64,000 bases of DNA from Chitinophagales bacterium (GTDB taxonomy: Bacteria; Bacteroidota; Bacteroidia; Chitinophagales; UBA10324). Position 1 is the first letter of the stretch; every line of letters starts with the position of its first letter. The notes beneath the pieces were generated by a model. The model searched no databases and had not been told where the DNA came from. It worked only from the letters and a program-made list of their open reading frames with translations. Below are positions 44,825-53,688 of this stretch, piece by piece. The stretch covers positions 19,834 to 83,833 of the forward strand of contig JANWXQ010000094.1 of NCBI GenBank assembly GCA_025057275.1. The letters are read 5' to 3'. The translations under genes were made by a program, and so were the position numbers.

Positions 44825-45969
44825 GCTGCAGCCTGATCCGCACCGGCCAGTTCCTGTTGTTGCCGGAGCCGCTCGGCGGACAGCTTAACGGCCCGCAGAA
44901 TAATCAGATAAATGGTGCCCAGTATCAGACCAATAATTACGGCCAGCACCAACGCTCTGGATTTGTTGATGTAGCTCACTTCCAGCGAATACTGCGGATT
45001 GTCAATGACCTGAAGAATCGGAGCAGTAGTCAAGATGGTTACCTTGGCCAGTTCCAGGTTATTGACAGCGGCAGCATATTGCGTAGAGAGCAGATTCTGC
45101 TCGCGCTGGGCATCGTTGAGGGCAATGAGCCCCTGCTGCCGGATCATGTTGTTGGCCTGATCGCGAAGTATGGCCACACGGGCATCCAGCTTCCGCAACT
45201 CTCGGCCCAGCGAATCCACCCGCATTTCAGCCACCCGAAAGTTTTTGGCATTGAGCTCATATACATTTTCCATATAATACCCACTGGTTTTTTCCAGAAT
45301 AGCCTTTAACAGAAATCGCGACAGGTCAGCGTTACGGGAGGTAAAGGTGGCCGTATTGAATGGACTCGATTCATCAAACACCACTTCCAGATTCTTGTCT
45401 AACAGGGTTTGATAGACTACTTCCAGCAAACTGTCTTCCAACGGAGTGAGTTGCGACAACGGTTTGGGCTGAAACGAAAAATCACGCAACCGTGGGTTAG
45501 CATTCCATCCCTTAGTAAGCAAACCACCCGTGCGCAGCTTGGCGATGTCCGCATAATGATTGGCCAGGACATCTTCCTTGCCGTTGATGGCGGCTTTACG
45601 CAAAAGCGCTTCCTTTACCACCTTGCGGGAAATCATCAGCTCAGCAAAGAAGTTATTGGTGTAGGTGTTGTTTTTGGACTGGGCCGTTTGAATGCCGAGG
45701 GCATTAGCCAGCGACAGGGCGGAGCTGAGCAGACTTGAGCTGGTAGCCTGACCTTCGACGGCAAAAGCCGCATGGGCCACGTACTTTTTTCCGTACCACC
45801 AGGCATACAAAAGCGTCAGGCCGCACAGGATACCCACAAAGAGCAGCAGCACATACCAGCGGCGCAGAACAAAGAAGAAGGCGCTGCGCAGGTTGGAAAA
45901 AAAAGCGCTGATGTTGATTTCTTCATCAGCAGTGCCGGGAGGCGGATAAGGATAATGCTGTTGGTTCAT
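44821..45969 (-). CDS. Wzz-like polysaccharide co-polymerase
   Basis: A 382-residue inner-membrane protein with two helices, about 33-53 and 332-352, enclosing a periplasmic coiled-coil-rich domain (MRVDSLGRELRKLDARVAILRD). This is the chain-length determinant (Wzz/PCP) layout; the C-terminus ends shortly after the second helix without a BY-kinase domain. It would couple polymerisation to the Wza-like outer-membrane exporter encoded 17 bases upstream. Wzz proteins set polymer length; which class (PCP-1 or PCP-2) cannot be decided. Confidence 0.85.
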   Translation of the reverse strand: MNQQHYPYPPPGTADEEINISAFFSNLRSAFFFVLRRWYVLLLFVGILCGLTLLYAWWYGKKYVAHAAFAVEGQATSSSLLSSALSLANALGIQTAQSKNNTYTNNFFAELMISRKVVKEALLRKAAINGKEDVLANHYADIAKLRTGGLLTKGWNANPRLRDFSFQPKPLSQLTPLEDSLLEVVYQTLLDKNLEVVFDESSPFNTATFTSRNADLSRFLLKAILEKTSGYYMENVYELNAKNFRVAEMRVDSLGRELRKLDARVAILRDQANNMIRQQGLIALNDAQREQNLLSTQYAAAVNNLELAKVTILTTAPILQVIDNPQYSLEVSYINKSRALVLAVIIGLILGTIYLIILRAVKLSAERLRQQQELAGADQAAA

Positions 45970-45986
45970 TTCCGGAGCGCCAGAGG

Positions 45987-48338
45987 TTAAAAGTTAATTC
46001 GCGTGATCAACAGATACAACGTCAGCAGGCCGGTGATCTTGATCATGGCGCTTTCAATGAGCCGGTTCCAGTCAACCGGCTCCTGTGCCTTGGCTTGGGT
46101 TTGGGTGGTGTCAGCAGCAGGCAAAGCGTCTTCGGTGTAAGGAACCACTACGTAGGCTCCTTTCTGCACCTTGGGATAAATGCGGATAAAGCCGAGTTTG
46201 CGCGGGCCTTCCACGGTTCCGCCCGGCTGTGCCACATAGGTACGTGTACGTTTGGCTCCTTCTGCAAATCCAAGTCCATATTCTTTAATGTACCATTTAG
46301 CCCGCTTGCCTTCTTTATAGGGCGCATTCAGGAAGCCTAATGAGTCCTTATAGGGAAAATTGATCATTCCGGAAATGGTCACAATGTCATTGATAACGGG
46401 AATGGTGATTTCATCGCCGGGTTTAAGCAGCAGATTGTAGCGGCTGTCGGGTTTCTTCAAAGCTTTTTCCAGATCCATAAACACCATGCCGCGGTTGTCG
46501 GCTGTGCGCATCAGCGTGGCCTGGTTGGCATCGGCATAAGGGGTCAGACCTCCGGCCTGCTCAATGAGGTCAACCAGCCTTTGCGTTTTGCTAGTCAACG
46601 CATAAGAACCGGGATAAAGCACTTCCCCGGTCAGCGTGACGGTCATTTGCTCGGTGATGGCTGCAGAACGGACAAAGACATAATCAAACGGCATCAGGGC
46701 AAAAGACGGAGCCGACAGGGTGAGGTCTTTACCGATATTACTCGTATGCACTACGCGCGGCCCCTGGTTTGGGGAACCTTCCTGCGGGTACCGACTTACC
46801 TCCACGCGCATGTTGGCGGCTTCCACCCGCAGGCCGCCGGCCGTCAGAATCAGATCGGCCAGTGTCATGCCGGAAGCGTAAGCATAACGACCGGGCATGC
46901 GTACGGCGCCGGAAATACTGACGGTCAATGAATCCACCATGTTTTTCCGGTCAAAAAACACCACTTCATCTTTGGCCTGCAGCTTCAGGTTATCCGGGCT
47001 GTTGGCATTGGACAATACGGCAGAAGGGTTGAAGGGAAGAACGGACGTGGTCAGGTCGGCATGGGTTCGGGTCACGTAGGCACGGTCGGTAACGGCCGTA
47101 GGTTTTAGTCCATGCGCTTTGGACAACAGATCGCTGATGCGCATGCCTTCGGTGAAACTATAGTCGCCGGGCTGCATGACCGCTCCGCTGGCGCGCACGT
47201 AACGCGTGAGTTCGGTGGGAATGGTGCTGATGAGCACCTCATCGCCGTTCTGCAGAGGAAAACGTCCCTTGACGCGCATCAGGCTGTCCAGATTCACATC
47301 GAGCAATTGCACCGTATTACCTGTGTACCGCTTCACCTGCACCGATTGGGTGTAAGCCAGAGCGGTAAGCCCGCCGGCGTAGCCAATCACCTGCAGCAGA
47401 TCTTCGCCCTCCTTGAATTCGTATTTGTAAGGACGGTTGACTTCCCCTTGGATGGAGACTACCCGTGAAAGCGCCGGAACGAAAATGTAGTCGTTGTTTT
47501 CCAGAAAGAAATCTACGTTGGCGTTAGGATTGAGCAAAAATTGATATACGTCCAGCGTACGCACCGTTTGTCCGTTGCGACGAATAAAAATTTCCCGCAC
47601 CGAACCTTTGTCGGTAGGTCCTCCGGAGGCGACCAACGCATTGAATGCCGAGTTAATGGCCGGAATGGTGTAGCTGCCCGGACGAAACACTTCGCCGACG
47701 ATGTTTACGGAAATCACTCGCGCATGCACGATGGTGATTTCTATCTGAGAATTGGGAATATCCAGGTACGAAGCAAAGCGGCTGCGGATGAGCTGTCGGG
47801 CTTTTTCCAGCGTCAGTCCCTTCACGTAGATTTTCCCAACGCCTTCAGGCATAATAGCGCCGGTGTTGTCCACTGTATATGAGCCGCTAAAGGATGAATA
47901 GCCCCAGACGTTGATGCTGATCTGATCGTTGATGCCGATGATGTAGTTGTTGCTCGCCTGCCCTTCCGAAGTACGGTCAAAAATGCGCACGTCTTTGTTA
48001 CGGAAGTAGTCATGACCAAAGATGGGCGATTTGGGGAGAGCCATGGTGTCCACTACCGGTTTGACCGTGTCGGAAGAAGTCGCGGCAGCCGGTGGGGGGG
48101 TGACCGGTGGAGTGACCGGAGCAGCAGGAGCAACGGAAGTCTTTCGTGTCGTGTCGCGAATGTCTTTGAGTTGAACCTGCTCTTTACCCACTATGCCCAG
48201 GTTATAAAAGTTTTCCGTAATAGCCTGCTGAATATAACCTGTGGTGGAAGGAGTGTTATGGGCTGGGGGTTTGGTTTGTGCGGCAGCGAAGGGGGCAACG
48301 AACGCGCATAGAATCCAGAGCCGCTTCAATTGAATCAT
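45987..48338 (-). CDS. Wza-like polysaccharide export protein with multiple SLBB domains
   Basis: A 783-residue outer-membrane/periplasmic export protein. A signal peptide (1-20, ending FAAAQ) has no lipobox Cys, unlike E. coli Wza. The polysaccharide-export domain includes INDQISINVWGYSSFSGSYTV and EKARQLIRSRF; several SLBB-type modules follow (repeated G-x-V-x-x-P-G-x-Y/F patterns such as GEVFRPGSYTI, GAVMQPGDYSF, GAVRMPGRYAY, GEVLYPGSYAL). A hydrophobic stretch, AMIKITGLLTLYLLITRI, ends the protein. The size is about twice that of Wza, as in many Bacteroidota. It forms the exit channel for the polymer made by the locus. Confidence 0.9.
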   Translation of the reverse strand: MIQLKRLWILCAFVAPFAAAQTKPPAHNTPSTTGYIQQAITENFYNLGIVGKEQVQLKDIRDTTRKTSVAPAAPVTPPVTPPPAAATSSDTVKPVVDTMALPKSPIFGHDYFRNKDVRIFDRTSEGQASNNYIIGINDQISINVWGYSSFSGSYTVDNTGAIMPEGVGKIYVKGLTLEKARQLIRSRFASYLDIPNSQIEITIVHARVISVNIVGEVFRPGSYTIPAINSAFNALVASGGPTDKGSVREIFIRRNGQTVRTLDVYQFLLNPNANVDFFLENNDYIFVPALSRVVSIQGEVNRPYKYEFKEGEDLLQVIGYAGGLTALAYTQSVQVKRYTGNTVQLLDVNLDSLMRVKGRFPLQNGDEVLISTIPTELTRYVRASGAVMQPGDYSFTEGMRISDLLSKAHGLKPTAVTDRAYVTRTHADLTTSVLPFNPSAVLSNANSPDNLKLQAKDEVVFFDRKNMVDSLTVSISGAVRMPGRYAYASGMTLADLILTAGGLRVEAANMRVEVSRYPQEGSPNQGPRVVHTSNIGKDLTLSAPSFALMPFDYVFVRSAAITEQMTVTLTGEVLYPGSYALTSKTQRLVDLIEQAGGLTPYADANQATLMRTADNRGMVFMDLEKALKKPDSRYNLLLKPGDEITIPVINDIVTISGMINFPYKDSLGFLNAPYKEGKRAKWYIKEYGLGFAEGAKRTRTYVAQPGGTVEGPRKLGFIRIYPKVQKGAYVVVPYTEDALPAADTTQTQAKAQEPVDWNRLIESAMIKITGLLTLYLLITRINF

Positions 48339-48356
48339 CTCGTTTTATTGTTCGGG

Positions 48357-48364
48357 CAAAAATA
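48357..48364 (-). promoter_or_regulatory. -7 promoter box for the wza-wzz-phosphatase genes
   Basis: The minus strand reads TATTTTTG, matching TAnnTTTG, 18 bases before the ATG at 48338. Confidence 0.5.
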
Positions 48365-48435
48365 AACTTCCTGTTAAATTGCCACAGGAACGGCAAAACA
48401 AAATTTATCCTGATTGCAGTCAGCTTCCACTGCTG

Positions 48436-49434
48436 CTACTGCAGTGAAGCAATCAGGCGTTGCAAGCCTTCCTGAAGCATCACCGTTGGCTGATACCCCA
48501 GCCATCGTTGGGCAAGCGAAATATCAGCCTGACTGTGACGGATGTCGCCGGCTCGCGGAGGAGCATGCTGGGGTTGCAGGTCCTCGGCCAGTGCCTTGCC
48601 GTTGCTGCGCATGGCAGCTTTGATGCAATGGAACAGGTCCAGCACACTGTGTGCTTCGCCGCAGGCTACATTAAAAACCTGTCCGATGGCTTGCTCCTCA
48701 CGGGTAAATGCGGCCCGGATGTTGGCTTGTATCGCATTAGAAATATATGTAAAGTCACGGGTCTGTTGTCCATCGCCGTAAATGACCGGTGGTTGCCCGT
48801 TGCGCAGTGCAGCAACAAACCGGGGAATCACGGCTGCGTAGGGACTGTGGGGATCCTGGCGCGGACCGAAGACGTTGAAATACCGAAGGCCGATGACTTC
48901 CATGCCGTAATTGCGGACAAATGCAGCCGCATACAACTCATTGGTTCGTTTGCTTGCAGCATAGGGCGACAACGGCATACCGGTATCGCCTTCCCGCTTG
49001 GGCAAGGCCGGATGATCGCCATAAACCGACGAAGAAGATGCATATACCATGCGACGCACGCCCTGAGCCCGGGCAGCCTGCAGCATGTGAAAAAATCCGT
49101 CGCAGTTGACTTCATGCGTGGTTTGCGGATCCTCTACCGAACGGCTTACACTGGGCAAAGCCGCCTGATGAAAAACATAGTGCATGCCCATACAGGCCCG
49201 TAAACAGTCATCACGCGACCGGATGTCGCCAAAGAAAAATTCAAAGCGGTCAAAGCGCTGCAGACTTTCCAGGTTGTTGCGGCTGCCGGTGGACAGGTTG
49301 TCCATGACGCGCACCTGGGCGCCATGCTCCAGCAGGTAGTGAGCCAGGTGCGACCCGATAAAACCCGCTCCTCCTGTTACCAAAAACGACAAACCATTCA
49401 ATGGAGCGGAATGGTAAAGCGGTTCCGGGCTCAT
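48436..49434 (-). CDS. NDP-sugar epimerase, WbpP-like (UDP-GlcNAc 4-epimerase type)
   Basis: A 332-residue extended SDR: NAD loop [11 protein letters not shown], Ser-rich ASSSSVYG, and catalytic Tyr-x3-Lys in SPYAASKRTNE. FFGDIRSRDDCLRA, QAALPSVSRSVEDP and RYFNVFGPRQDP resemble WbpP/Gne, which interconvert UDP-GlcNAc and UDP-GalNAc (or the uronic-acid forms). It would supply an amino-sugar donor. The neighbouring dehydrogenase of WbpA/TviB type could act on the same nucleotide sugars. Confidence 0.8.
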   Translation of the reverse strand: MSPEPLYHSAPLNGLSFLVTGGAGFIGSHLAHYLLEHGAQVRVMDNLSTGSRNNLESLQRFDRFEFFFGDIRSRDDCLRACMGMHYVFHQAALPSVSRSVEDPQTTHEVNCDGFFHMLQAARAQGVRRMVYASSSSVYGDHPALPKREGDTGMPLSPYAASKRTNELYAAAFVRNYGMEVIGLRYFNVFGPRQDPHSPYAAVIPRFVAALRNGQPPVIYGDGQQTRDFTYISNAIQANIRAAFTREEQAIGQVFNVACGEAHSVLDLFHCIKAAMRSNGKALAEDLQPQHAPPRAGDIRHSQADISLAQRWLGYQPTVMLQEGLQRLIASLQ

Positions 49435-49485
49435 AGCACCTATGTATATGCAAGCCGATGGTTGAGTATAGCTGCCGATGGCCGA

Positions 49486-50544
49486 TCAGCGGCCGGCATA
49501 CATCCGCTCGTAATAGGTACGGTAAGCGCCTGAGGTAACATGATCCAGCCATTCGGTGTGGTCAAGATACCAGTCCACCGTGCGCCGGAGGCCTTCATCA
49601 AAATCCACCACCGGAGCCCAGCCCAACTCCTGGCGGATTTTGCTGCTGTTAATAGCATAACGGTAATCGTGACCGGGCCGATCGGCGACAAAGGTAATGA
49701 GCCGTTCTGCGCTTTCACCCCTCCTGCCCAGCTTTTGATCCATGAGGGCGCACAGCTTTCGCACCACATCGATATTGCGCCATTCGTTGTTGCCTCCTAT
49801 GGTGTAGGTAGCGCCATTGACGGCCCGGTGAAACACCAGGTCAATTGCTGCGGCATGGTCTTCCACATAAAGCCAGTCCCGGACGTTCTGCCCCTGGGCG
49901 TAAACCGGAATGGGCCGGCCGTGGCGAATGTTGTTGATAACCAGCGGAATCAGCTTTTCCGGAAACTGATAGGGACCGTAATTATTGGAACAATTGGTCA
50001 GTACGTACGGAAGCCCATAGGTATGGCCATAGGCACGGACAAAAAAATCGCTGGAAGCCTTTGAGGCCGCATAAGGCGATCGGGGGTCGTAGGGAGTCTG
50101 TTCGGTAAAATAACCGGCCTCGCCCAGCGAGCCAAACACCTCATCGGTACTGATGTGATGAAAACGGCAGCCTTGGTCCTTGTTCCAGAAGGCTCGTGCT
50201 GCATTCAGCAGATTCACCGTGCCAATGATGTTGGTGTACACGAAATCATCGGGCGCAATGATGCTTCGGTCCACATGGCTTTCTGCGGCCAGATGAATGA
50301 CCCCATCAAACCGGTGGGTGCGAAACAACTCCATGACAAACACCGGATCGGCAATATCGCCCCGGATAAACTGATAATTCGGAAGCGTCTCTATATCACG
50401 AAGGTTTTCCAGGTTGCCTGCATAAGTGAGCTTATCCAGGTTGGTGATGCGATAGTTCGGATAGCGGGTAACCATGCGGCGCACCACATGCGAACCGATG
50501 AATCCTGCACCGCCGGTGATCAGTATATGCCGTTCCGCCTGCAT
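49486..50544 (-). CDS. rfbB: dTDP-glucose 4,6-dehydratase
   Basis: RfbB makes dTDP-4-keto-6-deoxyglucose, the entry point to rhamnose and other deoxysugars. The 352-residue protein has TGGAGFIGSHVVRRM, HLAAESHVDRSI, the dehydratase catalytic segment HISTDEVFGSL (Asp-Glu pair), SPYAASKASSDFFVRAY and NCSNNYGPYQFPEKLIP, all diagnostic. rfbA, rfbC and rfbD are not in the window, so the end product is unknown. A TATCTTCG box lies 6 bases before the ATG. Confidence 0.95.
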   Translation of the reverse strand: MQAERHILITGGAGFIGSHVVRRMVTRYPNYRITNLDKLTYAGNLENLRDIETLPNYQFIRGDIADPVFVMELFRTHRFDGVIHLAAESHVDRSIIAPDDFVYTNIIGTVNLLNAARAFWNKDQGCRFHHISTDEVFGSLGEAGYFTEQTPYDPRSPYAASKASSDFFVRAYGHTYGLPYVLTNCSNNYGPYQFPEKLIPLVINNIRHGRPIPVYAQGQNVRDWLYVEDHAAAIDLVFHRAVNGATYTIGGNNEWRNIDVVRKLCALMDQKLGRRGESAERLITFVADRPGHDYRYAINSSKIRQELGWAPVVDFDEGLRRTVDWYLDHTEWLDHVTSGAYRTYYERMYAGR

Positions 50545-50550
50545 GCCGTG

Positions 50551-50558
50551 CGAAGATA
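50551..50558 (-). promoter_or_regulatory. TATCTTCG -7-like box for rfbB
   Basis: The minus strand reads TATCTTCG 6 bases before the ATG at 50544, between rfbB and the upstream dehydrogenase stop. Confidence 0.4.
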
Positions 50559-50585
50559 CACGCCACTGTAGCGGTGCGAAAGAAC

Positions 50586-51887
50586 TTACAGGCTCCAGTA
50601 GCTAAGCCGTTGAATCTTTCCGCGATACAATCCCTTCAGGTCAACGAGCAGGGCGGGCACATTGGCCAGTTCATAAAAATAAGACTCCGTCAGGCTACGA
50701 TATTGGCGATGCGCAACGGCAACCACTATGGCATCATACCGACCGGCGGGCTGATGCAACAGGGGAATCCGGTATTCCTGCATCATTTCCTCGGGTTGCG
50801 CCAGGGGATCCACAACATCCACATGAACGGAAAACTGATGCAGCTCACGGATCAGATCAATGACTTTGGAATTGCGCAGGTCGGAAACGTTTTCCTTGAA
50901 GGTGGTACCCATGACCAAAACGCGGGAGCGACCGGGGTCCTTGCCCATCTGCGTCAGCAACTGAACGGTACGCTGGGCCACATATGGCCCCATGTCGTCG
51001 TTGATTCGCCGTCCGCTGGTAATCACCTCAGGTTCATATCCCACTTCGCGGGCCTTATACGTCAGGTAGTAGGGATCCACGCTGATGCAATGGCCACCCA
51101 CCAGACCGGGAGTAAAATTCAGAAAGTTCCATTTGGTGCGCGCGGCCTCCAGCACTTCGTAGGTGTTGATGCCCAATCGCTGGAAGATGCGCGACAATTC
51201 ATTCATCAGGGCAATGTTGACATCGCGCTGGGTGTTTTCAATGATTTTAGCTGCTTCGGCTACTTTAATGGAGGAAGCCCGGTGAATGCCGGCCGGACAA
51301 ATCAGGCTGTAAACAGAACTGATCACCTCCAGCGCTTCGCTGTCGCAGCCCGCTACCACCTTGATGATTTTATCCAGCGAATGTTCCTGATCGCCGGGAT
51401 TGATGCGCTCCGGGGAATACCCCACTTTGAAGTCCGCTCCCGATTTCAGTCCGGAGATCCGCTCCAGCACCGGAATACAGTCTTCTTCCGTACAGCCGGG
51501 ATAGGTGGTGGACTCATAAACCACGTAGTCGCCTTTCTTGAGCTGATGCGCAATGGTTTCCGTTGCCCGAAGCAAAGGACCCAGATCCGGCACACTGTGT
51601 TCATCCACCGGTGTAGGAACGCAAACCACGTAAAACCGTGCTGCAGCCATGTCTTCAGGCTTGTCGGTAAAAACGATATCCCGCCCTTCAAAATCGCTGG
51701 CCGCTATTTCACCGTTAGGATCGCAGTGCCGGCGCAACCGATTGACCCGCTCGGTTTTGATGTCAAATCCAATAACGGAAAAATGCCGGGCAAAGGCCAA
51801 GGCCACCGGCAGGCCCACATAACCCAGTCCGATAACCGCCATTTTATCGCGGCGTGCAGTAAGGTTTTCAAGCAACGACTGGCTCAT
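50586..51887 (-). CDS. UDP-N-acetylhexosamine 6-dehydrogenase (WbpO/TviB/WbpA family)
   Basis: This enzyme oxidises C6 of a UDP-N-acetyl sugar to the uronic acid with NAD. The 433 residues contain the Rossmann loop [23 protein letters not shown], the segment [20 protein letters not shown], and the active-site Cys in [19 protein letters not shown]. The latter resembles TviB/WbpO (UDP-GlcNAc/GalNAc dehydrogenases) rather than UDP-glucose dehydrogenase. The product would make the polymer acidic independently of sulfate. The start overlaps the WbpD-like gene by an ATGA. Confidence 0.9.
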   Translation of the reverse strand: MSQSLLENLTARRDKMAVIGLGYVGLPVALAFARHFSVIGFDIKTERVNRLRRHCDPNGEIAASDFEGRDIVFTDKPEDMAAARFYVVCVPTPVDEHSVPDLGPLLRATETIAHQLKKGDYVVYESTTYPGCTEEDCIPVLERISGLKSGADFKVGYSPERINPGDQEHSLDKIIKVVAGCDSEALEVISSVYSLICPAGIHRASSIKVAEAAKIIENTQRDVNIALMNELSRIFQRLGINTYEVLEAARTKWNFLNFTPGLVGGHCISVDPYYLTYKAREVGYEPEVITSGRRINDDMGPYVAQRTVQLLTQMGKDPGRSRVLVMGTTFKENVSDLRNSKVIDLIRELHQFSVHVDVVDPLAQPEEMMQEYRIPLLHQPAGRYDAIVVAVAHRQYRSLTESYFYELANVPALLVDLKGLYRGKIQRLSYWSL

Positions 51888-52459
51888 CGGATTCGGCGGA
51901 CGTTTCCTTCAACCAACTGATAGTGCTGTCCGCTTTCCGGACAAACGGCCAGCCCATTGGTGTTGAACTGCAAACGGTGCCCGAATTCGCTCATCCAGCC
52001 AATCTGACGGGCGGGATTGCCCACTACCAAGGCATAAGGTTTCACGTTTCGCGTAACCACAGCACCGGCACCTACAAAAGCATATTCACCGATGGTCACT
52101 CCGCAAATGATGGTAGCGTTGGCGCCTATGGTGGCGCCCCGTTTCACCAGGGTCTGGCGAAACTGCTCCCTGCGGTTTACCGCACTGCGTGGGTTAACCA
52201 CATTGGTAAACACCATGGAGGGACCCAGAAAAACATCGTCTTCGCAAACGACACCGGTATACAACGAAACGTTGTTCTGCACTTTGACGTTGTTGCCCAA
52301 TTTCACTCCTGAAGCCACCATCACGTTCTGGCCCAGTGTGCAGCGCTCACCCAATTCGCAGTCAGGCATCAGGTGACAGAAATGCCAGATGCGACAACCC
52401 GCCCCGATGCGGCAACCCGGGTCAATCACTGCGGTTTCATGGGCAAAATAGTCTGCCAT
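51884..52459 (-). CDS. WbpD-like hexapeptide N-acetyltransferase
   Basis: A 191-residue left-handed beta-helix acyltransferase. Hexapeptide repeats run through [33 protein letters not shown] and [16 protein letters not shown], with NVVNPRS and GNPARQIGW as in WbpD, which acetylates UDP-3-amino-sugar uronates. No WbpB oxidoreductase or WbpE aminotransferase lies nearby, so the full diacetamido-uronate pathway is incomplete here. A TAGGTTTG box at 52481-52488 overlaps the alternative ATG at 52483, so I take the ATG at 52459. Confidence 0.85.
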   Translation of the reverse strand: MADYFAHETAVIDPGCRIGAGCRIWHFCHLMPDCELGERCTLGQNVMVASGVKLGNNVKVQNNVSLYTGVVCEDDVFLGPSMVFTNVVNPRSAVNRREQFRQTLVKRGATIGANATIICGVTIGEYAFVGAGAVVTRNVKPYALVVGNPARQIGWMSEFGHRLQFNTNGLAVCPESGQHYQLVEGNVRRIR

Positions 52460-52480
52460 ATGGCGGTTGGGTAAAGGCCG

Positions 52481-52488
52481 CAAACCTA
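52481..52488 (-). promoter_or_regulatory. -7 promoter box for the wbpD-like/dehydrogenase genes
   Basis: The minus strand reads TAGGTTTG, a TAnnTTTG match, 21 bases before the ATG at 52459. Its position argues against the upstream in-frame ATG at 52483. Confidence 0.5.
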
Positions 52489-52625
52489 ATAGAATTTAAT
52501 GCTATTTCTGCTGCCGGAGTTGCAGCTTTCTGAAAGGTACTTGCCGGTAATTTTTGCAAAAACATGTCGTTTGGGGAAACACGAATGCGTTCCTTAACAC
52601 TTCCGCTACTACCTACAAAAATTGG

Positions 52626-53573
52626 CTAGGCGGAATAGGCAACGGCTTTCTTGAAATACTCGTAAGTTATTTTGAGGCCTTCGCTTCGCGGCACACGGGG
52701 TTCCCAGCCTAACAACTGCCGGGCGCGGCTGATGTCGGGCTGCCGCTGCCGGGGATCATCCTTGGGTAATGGCCGGAATACGATTTTTTGCTGCGTTCCC
52801 GTAAGCCGGATGATTTCCTCGGCAAACTGTAGAATGGTAATCTCATCCGGGTTGCCCAGATTTACCGGAAGATGATAGTCAGTAAATAAAAGGCGGCAGA
52901 TTCCTTCCACCAGGTCAGAAACATAACAGAAGCTGCGCGTCTGCGAGCCATCGCCGTAAACTGTCAGGTCCTGTCCGGTAAGAGCCTGATAGAAAAAGTT
53001 GGGCAGCACGCGTCCGTCGTTCAGGCGCATGCGCGGGCCATAGGTATTGAAAATCCGTACGATGCCGGTGTTCAGCCCGTGCGCCTGATGATAGGCCATG
53101 GTCAGCGCTTCCTGAAACCGCTTGGCTTCGTCGTACATGCTGCGAGGCCCTACGGGGTTGACGTTGCCCCAGTAATCCTCGTTTTGCGGATGCACCAACG
53201 GATCACCATACACTTCAGAAGTAGAGGCCACCACGATACGCGACCCTTTGGCTTTGGCCAGCCCCAGGCAGTTGTGGGTGCCCAGGGATCCCACCTTCAT
53301 GGTTTGAATCGGCCAGCGCACATAGTCGGCGGGACTGGCCGGCGAAGCAAAATGAAGAATATACGGCAGGTCGCCGGGCACATGGACAAAACGGGACACG
53401 TCGTGATGATAAAAACTGAAATTGGGTTTGGAAAAAAGATGCTCAATGTTGCGCAGGTCGCCGGTGATCAGATTGTCCATGCCCACCACGTCGAAGCCCT
53501 CGGCTACAAACCGATCGCACAAATGCGAGCCTATGAACCCGGCAGCGCCGGTTATCAGGATCCGCTTGGTCAT
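52626..53573 (-). CDS. UDP-glucuronate decarboxylase-like SDR
   Basis: A 315-residue extended [19 protein letters not shown] at the N-terminus, [43 protein letters not shown], catalytic Tyr-x3-Lys in [14 protein letters not shown], and [21 protein letters not shown]. These match UXS-type enzymes, which make UDP-xylose from UDP-glucuronate. A dTDP-sugar dehydratase is a less likely alternative. The ATG at 53573 is preceded by a TATCTTCG box 4 bases away; a longer frame starts at 53618. It is the first gene of the polysaccharide locus on this strand. Confidence 0.85.
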   Translation of the reverse strand: MTKRILITGAAGFIGSHLCDRFVAEGFDVVGMDNLITGDLRNIEHLFSKPNFSFYHHDVSRFVHVPGDLPYILHFASPASPADYVRWPIQTMKVGSLGTHNCLGLAKAKGSRIVVASTSEVYGDPLVHPQNEDYWGNVNPVGPRSMYDEAKRFQEALTMAYHQAHGLNTGIVRIFNTYGPRMRLNDGRVLPNFFYQALTGQDLTVYGDGSQTRSFCYVSDLVEGICRLLFTDYHLPVNLGNPDEITILQFAEEIIRLTGTQQKIVFRPLPKDDPRQRQPDISRARQLLGWEPRVPRSEGLKITYEYFKKAVAYSA

Positions 53574-53577
53574 GCAG

Positions 53578-53585
53578 CGAAGATA
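53578..53585 (-). promoter_or_regulatory. TATCTTCG -7-like box for the UXS-like gene
   Basis: The minus strand reads TATCTTCG, ending 4 bases before the ATG at 53573, so the transcript would be leaderless. Confidence 0.4.
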
Positions 53586-53688
53586 GCCGCACCATTCAGG
53601 ATGTATATCGCAGCCCAATTGCCGGCCGCACCTTTCGACGCCGTTTTTTTCCTTCGGGTGCTTATCCTTTTTTTGCTGATTTACTCAA

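Noticed and set aside
50574..51920. A 448-codon plus-strand open frame opposite the UDP-sugar dehydrogenase
   Set aside because: The minus strand carries a complete dehydrogenase with all motifs; the plus-strand product looks like random composition.
27484..53573. The polysaccharide locus as a mobile genomic island
   Set aside because: No integrase, transposase, tRNA junction or direct repeat is visible at the edges (asd on one side, uvrB on the other). Composition would need to be computed to test transfer.
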